Shown: one piece after another, positions 1 through 8,027 of the stretch
Numbering within the stretch: the stretch's first letter is position 1
How the letters are laid out: each line of letters starts with the position of its first letter
The notes under the pieces: generated by a model
Database searches by the model: none
What the model saw: only the letters and a program-made list of their open reading frames with translations
Told to the model about the DNA's origin: nothing
Origin: Thermomucor indicae-seudaticae
Lineage: Eukaryota; Mucoromycota; Mucoromycetes; Mucorales; Lichtheimiaceae
Assembly: GCA_000787465.1 (NCBI GenBank)
Contig: JSYX01000912.1
Location: 1 to 10,086, forward strand
Reading direction: 5' to 3'
Length of the DNA: 10,086 nucleotides
Program-made: the position numbers and the translations under genes

Positions 1-719
1 GAAATGATAAAGGAATGGATAGATAGATGATGAGGTTCAAAAACAAGGTGCCTGCAGGGACATATTTATAATGTCATTAATGTGGAACATGGCCCAGATC
101 TTCGGATCAGAAAAAATTGAAGTTAAAACCGTGGCAACATGTCGTTCGTCCTGTTGCAGACCCATCAAAGTACCTCGACTTTATGATGTAACTTCTCTGA
201 GACAACTTCAACTCAAAAGGTAACAGGCTGAGACAGTCGAGGTCTGGCACCTACTTTACTTTATACGTGAGAAGCGAACGAATTGACAGACGTCTGATTC
301 TTACCATAACGTTACCACAAGACTATTATTGGTGTAGTATAACCAGAGAAGATCGTCTCATACGTTACAAGTATAACCCGTGAAAAAGGATAGCCAGGAC
401 AAATCGTCAAAAGGCAATAGCATCTGTTCGGCAACTTCATTGAGTGAATTTCAAGAGTATCAGCACTTCCTAACAGTTATCTATGGTTTTATACAAAGGC
501 ATTTTTCATGGGCATCATCAATAGTAGTCAAGAACAGATGGCTTGAATCGAAAGACTATACGAACCCCCACAAACTAAAACTTGTTCTTTACAGGAAAAG
601 AAGATGGAGAAATAGTTGGTTTATGCCTCTATCGGATAACATGCAATGGGGATGGGAAAACAAGTTAGATGTTGCACAGGAAACAAAAAAAGGAAGATTA
701 TGCAGAGTTTGTATGCATT
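1..719. other. Intergenic region, 3' flank of ssz1
   Basis: No gene is supported here. The sequence is AT-rich, and the only longer reading frame (380-742 plus) starts from a non-ATG codon, has no recognisable domain and runs into the end of ssz1. The part nearest 719 should hold the 3' untranslated region and polyadenylation site of ssz1, which is transcribed leftward. A short inverted pair (acctcgac near 173, gtcgaggt near 237) is too short to interpret. Confidence 0.5.
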
Positions 720-2516
720 CTACTGCTTGCCAGCGACTTTAACAACATTCGATCCATTCTTTTCTCTAAGGACCAAGCCAAGCTTCCGTTCAGCATCAAT
801 CGTAAGTTGAACTTCAATCTTGCTAGACTTGGCTTCACTGCCCTTCTCCAGCGGCAAGCATGCCTCGACCAACAGAGCAGCCGGTTTGGTAACGACCTTG
901 GTGACAATCTCTGGTTCGAGCTCTTCTTGTTCTTCTTCACCTTCAACAGGTTCAGGTTTGATTTCGGTCTTTTCTACGATACGGTCGCCCTCGTGGAGAG
1001 CCAGATAGGCGTGTGTCTGACCAGCAGCGGCATTGCTGAACTCAAAGGTGCGGCGAACAGGAAGGGCTGTGCCACGGGGAATGATGGTAATAAACTCGCC
1101 GTCAGCATTGACGACGCCGATCGCCTTTTGGGTGTGAGGAGCGACGGTAATGACGGGCTCTTGCGATGCTTGAATGGTCTCGTCGTCGAAGCCGGCCAAG
1201 AGAGAACCTTGAAGAGCACAGCCGCGAGCAACCACTTCGTCTGGCTCAATCTCGGAGCGGATCTGGGTATGTTCAGATGTAAAGATCTCGCGGAGCTTGA
1301 TCGCAAACTTGGGGATACGAGCAGAGCCACCCACAAGGATAACCTCATCGACTTCGGATGCCTCTAACTGGGCCTTGTCCAAGACTTGACGGATCACATT
1401 CAAAGCCGAGGCAAACACCTTGTTAGCCATGATTTCGAACCGCATTCGGTTGATTGTGCTGTGGAAGTCCATGCCTTCAGCCAGCGACTCGACGAAGCAA
1501 GGTGCAGAATTGGCGCTCGACAACATCTTTTTGGTGAGTTCAACAGCGCCGCGCAGCTTTGCCAATGCCTTGCGGTTATCGGCAATATCGACCTTGGATT
1601 TCTTTTTGAATTCGGTTGCGAAATGGCTGATCAGCAAGTCGTCAAAGGAGGAACCGCCGAGTTTGGTTTCGTGTGCCGTTGCCAGGATAGAGTATAAGTC
1701 TGAGCGCACCGTCAAAGCCGTGACATCGAACGAGTGGCCGCCCAGGTCGCAGACAACCACCGTCTTGTCCTGGTCTTGCTTGACATTCTCGTAGGCAAGC
1801 ACAGCCGCAGCCGATCCGTAAATGAGCTGAAGTACCTTGATCCCAGCCGCCTCAGCCGCATCCTTCAAGGCCTTGCGCTGTTCTTCCGTAAAGTACGAGG
1901 GCACAGCAAACACTGCACCCTCCACAGCCGCACCGAGAAACGTTTCAGCCGATTCGCGAATGTGGCGCAAAAACTTGCTGTTGACCTCGCTCGCTGTCCA
2001 GACAACTGAGCCTTCAGGCAACGCAATCTCGTATGCTGGCTGACCGTCCTTTTCGATCACAGGAGCAGCAGATCCAGGAAGGTTCTCGCTCTGACTGAAG
2101 CTGTCATATAATTCTTTATAAGCCTCCCATCCAACAGAAATGATATTTGAATGGCGCCCCCTACCTCTTGCCGAGCTCAGCACGGAAGTTGGCAACGGTC
2201 GTCTTCGGATTCCGAGCAATATCTGACTTGGCTTGCGAACCAACGACCTTGAAAAAGGCACGTCGAGTTAAGGACACTGCTCGACTCTATGGAAAGTGCT
2301 CTTTTACCTCTTCGTCTCCGTGGAAAGCAAGAACTGAAGCGATCTGTCTGTCACCTTCTTCATTGGCAAGACAGTCCGCGCGACCGTCCTATACGTAACA
2401 CGGCTTTAATTTCCAGATCTCCAACAGAGGTTCGAATACTGTACCTTGTTCAAGTAAGCGATCGACGTATAGCAAGTGCCAAAGTTAATGCCAATGATTG
2501 CATTTGAAGCGCTCAT
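720..2516 (-). CDS. ssz1: Ssz1-type atypical Hsp70 of the ribosome-associated complex
   Basis: Exons 2516-2445, 2388-2308, 2247-2165 and 2100-720 join in frame to 538 residues, the same length as yeast Ssz1. Known role: Ssz1 pairs with the J-protein zuotin on ribosomes and helps Ssb-type Hsp70 fold nascent chains in the cytosol. Seen here: N-terminal phosphate-loop-like IIGINFGTCYTS (residues 7-18), second loop DLGGHSFDVT (197-206), adenosine-side motif VILVGGSARIP (332-342), then a short substrate-binding part (about 390-538) with an acidic stretch EGEEEQEELEPE (465-476), and no helical lid or EEVD tail. The loops differ from canonical Hsp70 (IGIDLGTT, DLGGGTFD), as expected for Ssz1, which binds ATP but is not known to need hydrolysis. 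The start ATG lies in a good context (CACCATGA) and opens directly on the conserved N terminus. Introns are 56, 60 and 64 nt; the second ends in TTTTTCAAG. Confidence 0.93.
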
Positions 2517-2750
2517 GGTGTTAGTACAGGAGTAATAAAGAATGGGTGGCGAGAGGAATTAGAAAAAAAATTTCGTTTCTATCGGCGCTCAAGGGCGCCC
2601 GTCGACAGGCTTACGTAGAGGAAACCTGAATGAGAGCACATCAAACGGCAAAACCCAATATATTAAGGCACACAAGGAGAAAAGAAAACCAATAAATGTA
2701 CAACGCTGATGATAGTGTTCTGAGGACTTGCGTATTGATTAAAATTAAAT
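2517..2750. promoter_or_regulatory. Intergenic spacer: ssz1 promoter and 3' end of the membrane-protein gene
   Basis: This 234-bp gap lies between two genes transcribed in the same (minus) direction. Read on the minus strand it contains the 3' untranslated region of the membrane-protein gene followed by the ssz1 promoter, with a T-rich tract about 40-60 bases upstream of the ssz1 start. No TATA box or specific factor site can be named with confidence. Confidence 0.4.
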
Positions 2751-3888
2751 TTAGTATGCGTTGGGGTTCTGGACCTGCACAGAGGTCGAGAAACTGGGCG
2801 GTGGTGGCGGTGCGTGGTTCAAGTGGGGCGAATAGTATTGCTGTTGGTGAGGGTCTCCACCGATGTCAGACATCATATGAACTGTGTCTTCTGGACGCAC
2901 AGTGCCCGTCGTAGGATAGGCTCCACCATAATTATAGCCAGCACTCTGATGATAACCACCCGCGGCGACAGGCTGCTCATAACCAGCATAAGGAGACTGT
3001 GGCGGGTAATATTCTTGGTAGCCGGCAGCATGACCACTCTGGATGTTATTGTTGTTGTAGTAATTTGGTGTGGCAGGCGACGAAGCATGGTAGGTCTCCG
3101 CTTCCTGTGTACGTGTCGTCGTCACCGCCATAGGAACATCGTCTTTAAAGTCGTACATATCGTAGTCATCGTCGTATATATCCGATGTGCTCTGAGCAAA
3201 CACATAGAATGCCAGTATCAACCAAAATCCAGCTATCACAATGCACCCGAGCCAAGTGCCATCCGTGAGCCCTAGGTTGATTCGAGTCAATCAGTGATCT
3301 CTCTCTTTTTTCAAGTAAATCGACTCACAGCAGCGATATTGTGTTGTAGTATCTTGATAAGAGGAGCAGTAAGATGCAAATCCAAGGTTTGCCTGACTTG
3401 GTCCACCTTTGGCTTTCCCGTCAGTCCAAGGTATAACACCAGATTTGAGGGTGTTGTAGACGATCACGGCGACCAAGAGCGCGATATTAAGCACAGACAT
3501 GGATCGGTCACCTCGGATTGCCTTGACGCTCGAAATACTGACAAAGTTCAGAGCCATCGCACATACACTCGACACAGCAGGCCCGACGAAATAGAGAATA
3601 TACTATAAAAGATTGACACCTCCCTTTTTAGCCCTGCCTTCTGCCTTGGGTTTCAAGTTAAAGATATACTCACCGGCACTTGCTCGGGAAACCAAGAACC
3701 AATCCCGTTAGCGTCGCTGTATTGCTTCAAGAAGACGATCTGGACTACAAGTTGAATCGTCTTTAACTTTTACGGAACAATGAAACTGATTCTAAGATCA
3801 TCGTACCAACATGGCAAGCGAGTGTTGCCAGACTGAGTAAGAGTAAGAGAAACCGTAACAGTGTCAGCCAGAAGACCCGTGCGCGCAT
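2751..3888 (-). CDS. Four-pass membrane protein with acidic and Tyr/Pro-rich C-terminal tail
   Basis: Exons 3888-3807, 3744-3674, 3602-3329 and 3271-2751 join in frame (82+71+274+521 nt) to 315 residues. Introns (62, 71 and 57 nt) have GTACGA, GTGAGT and GTGAGT donors and TTGTAG, TTATAG and CCTAG acceptors. Four hydrophobic segments are visible at about 5-33, 52-74, 86-103 and 149-169, so both ends probably face the cytosol. The loop between segments 3 and 4 carries cysteines at 130, 142 and 152. After segment 4 comes an acidic Tyr-rich stretch (DIYDDDYDMYDFKDD) and then about 125 residues rich in Tyr, Pro, Gly, Gln and Asn, with a PPPPP run near the end. The layout resembles MARVEL-like or Sur7-like fungal tetraspan proteins, but I do not recognise the exact family, and no substrate or activity can be assigned. 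The tail may bind cytosolic partners (inference). Confidence 0.8.
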
Positions 3889-4536
3889 ATTGTAACGTAT
3901 CAAAGTGGCGCAAGTCGATCAAAAAAAACGGGAGAGCGGTTCTTTTTTGTTTCTTTACAACCGTCTTCTGTTTTCTTCGAAAAAACGAACGGACTGATTG
4001 CGAAATGAGCGAAAGAAAAAGGAAAGAGAGAGGAGAGAATGGCTGTGAACCGGGCGTCTGTGACACAAGGCCACAGTCGCACAGCAATGAGCGACGGACT
4101 TGAATTCAGGAACACAGACAGAGCAAGGCAGATCATTTGCTTCGCCAACGAAAAAGGTCCCCAGCCCCTGGAGCAAAAGAAAGGAGAAACCCAGTTATAA
4201 GGAGTCTTATTAGAATGAAGTTTTGTACGGACCAATATTCTTCAGCCTGAAAGTGTATATGGGACGGATGATTCAGTAAGGACGGCGTCCAGCCCTCGAT
4301 TTTGGAATGAATCAAGGTGGTGATTTCAGCCCATTTGGAGCTTTCCAGTCATTTATCGCTGCAAGCAATAGAATGGCTTGATTAAGCACGCTGAAACGAT
4401 GACAAGACGATAAAGTAGCAAGGCAGATCCAAGCAGAGCCGCATCGTGTCATACAAATCACGCGCTGTGGTCCGTGATCCCGTTGAAGCACCGCCCTGGG
4501 GCTGGCGCGGGCATGAGGGCTTCGTTTGCTGCATAA
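3889..4536. promoter_or_regulatory. Divergent intergenic region between membrane-protein and metallopeptidase genes
   Basis: The 648-bp gap separates two divergently transcribed genes and should contain both promoters. On the minus strand, a pyrimidine-rich block (plus coordinates 4009-4041, purines on the plus strand) lies roughly 120-150 bases upstream of the membrane-protein start, a common feature of fungal promoters. The stretch 4430-4535, just before the metallopeptidase start, is more GC-rich and probably belongs to its 5' leader. No longer reading frame here is convincing. Confidence 0.4.
4513..4536 (+). other. Seven-codon upstream reading frame abutting the metallopeptidase start
   Basis: ATG at 4513 opens a seven-codon frame (MRASFAA) whose TAA stop at 4534-4536 directly touches the main ATG at 4537, in the same reading frame. 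If it lies in the transcript, initiation here could reduce or couple translation of the main frame, and stop readthrough would add eight residues. Whether the mRNA starts upstream of 4513 cannot be seen. Confidence 0.4.
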
Positions 4537-6764
4537 ATGCTTCAAAACCAAGTTACCGGGCAACCTTGTCGAGAATCGGGCATAGAGATTACCAACATGA
4601 ATGATGGTGAAATAGTTCACCAGGTGTGAGAGAGAACCTTGCATGTGGGCACGCTAATGTGGGACTTACACATCACCTGTGAAAGCAATTCTTGTTGGTG
4701 CATGGGCGAGCGGGTCGACGAGACGCTCGGACCAGCGACATGTTGACTGTCATTTGCCATGAATACCCAGCGACTCGGTGGCCCTGTTTTAATTCCTACT
4801 TTAAGGCACTTGTGCATCTTGTTCCGGGGCCGAACACGATCCAGTTTGCCTACGAAGAAGGAACCCTTGATTTCCATGTGCAGTACCTACCACTGCTTCA
4901 GAATCCGCCCTTGTTCTTATGCATCTTGCTGGGCTCAGATTCAGACGGGACATTCGACGTGCCTCCCGAAAAGAACGGGGAGAACACGCTCGAGGTGGCT
5001 ATCGAGAAGCTTCGGATGGCCGGGTACATGTGGCAAGCGTTTTGTGGCGAGCAGATGCATCGTAACGGGTTAGGTCGGCGTACATTCCGGCTCGACGAGT
5101 CTTGGCAGCGCGACCCGGTAGACGGGCAAATGCGAGAAATTGCTCAAATCCATGTGATCCGGTCGAAACGCCATACTGTGCGCGAGATACGTGATGTGCG
5201 TCGCGCACAGCAGAGCCCTGAGCGAGATGACGGCGTGCCGAGTCTATTTGATTTGTTCCTGCAAGAACTTGAAGATCATCCACGGTTTGCTAAACAGTCT
5301 TATATCGTAGCAGGCTTGGTGCTGGATTCGCATTGGGATACCAAGAAACAAGTGGTTTTGGGCCACGCGGCCTTGGGTGGCGGTGCAAGTGATGATCGTC
5401 GCTTGGGCATTTTTGGGTCTCATTTGCTGCATGCCTGGCCACGCCATATCCATGAAATCCCGTCTTGCATGCTTAACACAACGCCAACCGATACGCGGTA
5501 CGTGGCCAATGATGCCAATGAATCTGGTGAATGGTGGCGTGCTTTGAACATTGGCGAGTTTTCTTTGCTATATCTGTAATAGATCCCTTTTGTTTATTGA
5601 TGGTACTCTTCCTCTAGGCATGGGCGCCATGGTAATAAAGTAACGGCAACTGGAAGGGCAAGAATCATGCAGGCTGACGTGATATGTAAAGCTGCACGAA
5701 ATAGGTCATGCCTTTACTCTGCCACATTCAGCATCAGGTAAGGTGTTGAACGAAAGAAAGAGAGGAAGAGGAATGCGAATGAGCGGGTTGTAAAATAGGG
5801 GTGATGCGACGAGGTTACAATAATTGGAACCGCACTTTTATGGCGACAGAGCCTGGCCGCAGTGCACCCGTAAGACAGGAAGACGAGGATGGCTCACATT
5901 GGTAATAAGAAAGCGTCGAATGGATACTTTTATACTAGACCCTGACGCTTGGTTTTCAGGCACCGTACAGATATCATACGTCTTCGCTTTCATCCGGCGT
6001 TTCGGCTACCATCCGATGGTCCCTCGAGCGTGCGTCCTGATAGTCAGTTTGTACCCATGTTTATACCACTGGACGACAGCCGACTGGATGTAGTTGCTCC
6101 TGCGGGTCTTTCAATGCTAGAATTCCGTGTCAATGGAGAATACCGGTGCCATTATGAGTATCTTGGCGAGCAGCCTGATCGTCTAACTTTATCTTTGCAA
6201 GAGATAAAGCGAGCGTGCCAATGTAATAACCCTTCAGATCGTATAGAGCTCGAAGCAACGATCATACGACAGCAGATCGAAAATCTTGCAGATGTGGATA
6301 AGTTCTTGCGAGAACATGCATTCGTTCAGCTACCAGGAATCCCTGGTACAGTGATCAAGAGTAACTGTTGTGGACTTGGTGGATTGAGCGGTCAAAAGCA
6401 GAGTTTCACGGTGGTCTTTCAGCAAGGATTGAGAAGCATACGTGTGCATCACGGGGCCTTTATGGATGGCTTCGTGTTTCGATGGAGTGACGGAACTGAG
6501 ACTGTCCTAGGTAAAAGAGGCGGTGGGCACACGGATATCGCGATGGCACCTGGAGAACACATTGCAGGCTTTGTGGTACGCAGTGGAGCCTGGGTAGACG
6601 GATTGCAGATCAAGACAAATTTTGGGCGAGTGACGCGCTGGTTTGGTGGTAAGGGAGGCGGCTTACGGCTTCTGGAGCCCCCAGCTGGATATCGAATCGT
6701 GGGCATGTATGCGACAGCAGGCGCCTGGATGGATCAAATCGGCTTGTACTATAAGAAAGTCTAG
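4537..6764 (+). CDS. Metzincin-like zinc metallopeptidase with C-terminal jacalin-like lectin domain (YIL108W family)
   Basis: Six exons (4537-4623, 4686-5553, 5618-5631, 5692-5737, 5799-5901, 5960-6764) sum to 1923 nt, giving 640 residues in one frame. The zinc motif HEIGHAFTLPH spans 325-335, with ligands H325, H329 and H335 and catalytic E326; SGVM (338-341) fits the Met-turn of metzincins. Residues 1-300 match the fungal putative-peptidase family of yeast YIL108W (FKALVHLVPGPNT; a SHLLHAWPRHIHEIPSC segment; TDTRYVANDANESG). Residues 505-640 form a jacalin-like beta-prism with three related motifs, GAFMDGF, GAWVDGL and GAWMDQIG. No signal peptide is evident, so a cytosolic site is likely. 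The substrate is unknown. The start at 4537 follows a stop immediately upstream; ATG 4597 is an alternative in better context but would lose the IEITN segment. The first intron of the catalytic region is GC-AG. Confidence 0.9.
5554..5617 (+). other. GC-AG intron in the metallopeptidase gene
   Basis: The intron begins GCGAGT and ends CCTCTAG (64 nt). Only the GC donor after 5553 keeps the frame: it yields N-I-G-M-G-A-M followed by L-H-E-I-G-H. The nearby GT at 5558 would put the next exon out of frame and destroy the zinc motif. GCGAGT is the usual GTGAGT donor with only T replaced by C, consistent with known GC-AG introns. Confidence 0.85.
5618..5631 (+). other. 14-nt microexon of the metallopeptidase gene
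   Basis: The exon GCATGGGCGCCATG lies between a GC-AG intron and a GT-AG intron (donor GTAATA). It completes a Gly codon and supplies M-G-A-M, the conserved residues directly before the zinc-binding helix. Both flanking phases (1 and 0) agree with the full-length reading frame. Confidence 0.85.
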
Positions 6765-7210
6765 AGACTTATTCAACTAGGTCTTATGTGCAGTAACTAG
6801 TGCACTTTTTCATGGAGAATTGGACAATGTATTGTTGCATCTGATTTCCCAAACACAGACTTTGATAGCTGCTTGACCGTGATCTTCGAACAGGAGTTAA
6901 ACGAGATTACGCGACTTCTACGGAAGAACTTAAAAGTAATAAAGAGATGTAATGTAATCAGATCAGAACAATGCTGTTTATTATATTTGGGAAGTTGAAT
7001 AAAGTAACTGACGACAGAAAATTGCTATTCGTATTTTACAACGTGCACGGTTCAGCACAAGAAGCCTTCGAACGCGCGCGGTTGCCCAGTGCAGCCAACC
7101 AAACAAACATCGACCTGATGTTGATCAAGTGCCATTGGACGAGCGTCGCAGGTGCCCAAGCATAAGCGTAGACCAATTTTAGGTCCGTCTATCACTGTAC
7201 ACCTTGTAGT
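6765..7210. other. Intergenic region downstream of the metallopeptidase gene
   Basis: No gene is supported. The first part holds the 3' untranslated region of the metallopeptidase; AATAAAG at about 6938 and again near 7001 could act as polyadenylation signals. Short reading frames here (for example 6971-7165 plus) lack domain or composition support. The stretch 7040-7150 is somewhat more GC-rich and may be an extension of the relic described next. Confidence 0.4.
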
Positions 7211-7273
7211 TCAAGACATTATTGAGCGTGAACGCCGGTTCAGCGACACCAATCGGTGGGGTTCATGTCTACT

Positions 7274-7281
7274 GTATACTA
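7274..7281. repeat. Left copy of 8-bp target site duplication
   Basis: GTATACTA occurs here and again at 7453-7460, exactly flanking the foldback element. An 8-bp duplication is the length made by hAT-superfamily transposases. Confidence 0.8.
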
Positions 7282-7304
7282 TAAGGCTCGGCACTGGGAT
7301 GGGA
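7282..7304 (+). repeat. Left terminal inverted repeat of the MITE
   Basis: It begins TAAGGCTCGGCA, then C, then TGGGATGGGA. It pairs with 7431-7452 with one mismatch at the third base and one unpaired C. Confidence 0.8.
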
Positions 7305-7430
7305 CGTCCCGGTCCCACTTGGGATGGGAAATCTGGGATGGGACTTGGGACGGGAACCGTCCCAGATAACTTTCCCAACTGGGACCTGGGAATGGGAGCG
7401 TCCCATCCCAGATTCTGTTGTCCCATCCCG

Positions 7431-7452
7431 TCCCATCCCATGCCGAGCCCTA
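7431..7452 (-). repeat. Right terminal inverted repeat of the MITE
   Basis: On the minus strand it reads TAGGGCTCGGCA then TGGGATGGGA, the near-perfect partner of 7282-7304. Confidence 0.8.
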
Positions 7453-7460
7453 GTATACTA
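7453..7460. repeat. Right copy of 8-bp target site duplication
   Basis: GTATACTA, identical to 7274-7281. Together with the element's last two bases it forms the palindrome TAGTATACTA. Confidence 0.8.
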
Positions 7461-7890
7461 TGCCGTAGACTTGGAAACTTTCGCTGCCGCGCTGGTACGC
7501 AATCCTTGTGATTCCGACTTGATCTGATCTCACGATTTGTGAATTTTTGCGCGATGGACCACGTAAAACGCCGAAGATCTGGGTGCGGCCAAAAAACGGG
7601 CGTTCCCAGGCTTGGCGATAATTGCGCCCATTGAATCCTCGGGCGTGCAGATTGGCATAGTCGACCTGTCACAGCGATCGCCCAGTAAGCGGCAGTCTTG
7701 CCGCCTGGGCAGCGTCTCCAGCTTTTCCGGGAACGGACCATCAGCGGCGAAGTAGTGTATAGTGCGCAATGGGAGCTATCTCGACTTCATGTACGAAATT
7801 GTCCAAAAGTGGATATTTTTTCAGTTATCTCGATAACTCGGAAACTTGACGGAAACAATTAATCCGCGGTCTGTTTCTTCCATTCATTCA

Positions 7891-7898
7891 TATAAAAA
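7891..7898 (+). promoter_or_regulatory. TATA-like box
   Basis: TATAAAAA lies 54 bases upstream of an ATG at 7945 (context ACAATGC, A at -3), which is a normal fungal spacing for a TATA box, short leader and start codon. It may drive the orphan reading frame that follows. Confidence 0.4.
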
Positions 7899-8027
7899 GC
7901 AGCGGGTCCAAGATCACTTCCTTCAGTCGTTCGTTTCTACAACAATGCGTTTCATTTACGGTTATCACTCAAGTATGCAATCTAGAGAAGAGAGAGATAC
8001 AATCCTTTTGATACATACACCCCCTAG

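Larger units (their letters stand above)
7282..7452. mobile_element. hAT-like MITE (foldback element, 171 bp)
   Basis: The termini are TAAGGCTCGGCA (left) and, on the opposite strand, TAGGGCTCGGCA (right), fitting the YARNG ends of hAT elements. The terminal inverted repeats extend over 7282-7304 and 7431-7452, differing by one substitution and one extra C. A second, perfect 14-bp inverted pair lies inside (7331-7344 and 7400-7413, ATCTGGGATGGGAC). The interior is made of degenerate GGGATGGGA units on the left and their complement on the right, so the whole element can fold into a long hairpin. An 8-bp direct duplication GTATACTA flanks it. It has no coding capacity and would depend on a transposase elsewhere. 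The nearly intact ends and duplication suggest a fairly recent insertion (inference). Confidence 0.85.
7211..7668 (-). pseudogene. Possible relic of an unknown coding sequence, split by the foldback transposon
   Basis: On the minus strand a frame opens after a stop at 7671-7669 and reads DYANLHARGFNGRNYRQ, WERPFFGRTQIFGVL and later ESFQVYGIVY until 7453, the edge of the transposon. If the 171-bp element and one copy of its 8-bp duplication (7274-7452) are left out, the same frame continues from 7273 as SRHEPHRLVSLNRRSRSIMS and stops at 7211, 92 codons in all. The sequence CTGTGACAG just before the frame could be a splice acceptor. There is no start codon near the 5' end, no continuation downstream, and I do not recognise the family. 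The composition is more GC-rich than the surroundings, as is usual for exons here. A chance open frame of this size remains possible. Confidence 0.3.

Noticed and set aside
380..742. 120-codon plus-strand frame
   Set aside because: It starts with GTG in a eukaryotic context, is AT-rich without recognisable motifs and overlaps the end of ssz1.
669..1367. 232-codon open frame on the plus strand
   Set aside because: It lies entirely antisense to ssz1, starts without a good signal and its peptide shows no domain; it mirrors the codon bias of the real gene.
2420..2440. GGTTCGAAT motif resembling a tRNA B box
   Set aside because: It sits inside the first ssz1 intron and no cloverleaf or A box can be placed around it.
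3770..4235. Overlapping minus-strand frames of 73-111 codons upstream of the membrane-protein gene
   Set aside because: They reflect the pyrimidine-rich promoter block, overlap each other in several frames and contain no domain; part overlaps the first exon and intron of the real gene in another frame.
7211..7741. Single 176-codon minus-strand frame reading straight through the foldback element
   Set aside because: Most of its middle is the GGGATGGGA repeat of a transposon, whose repeats are stop-poor; only the part after the element coincides with the proposed relic.
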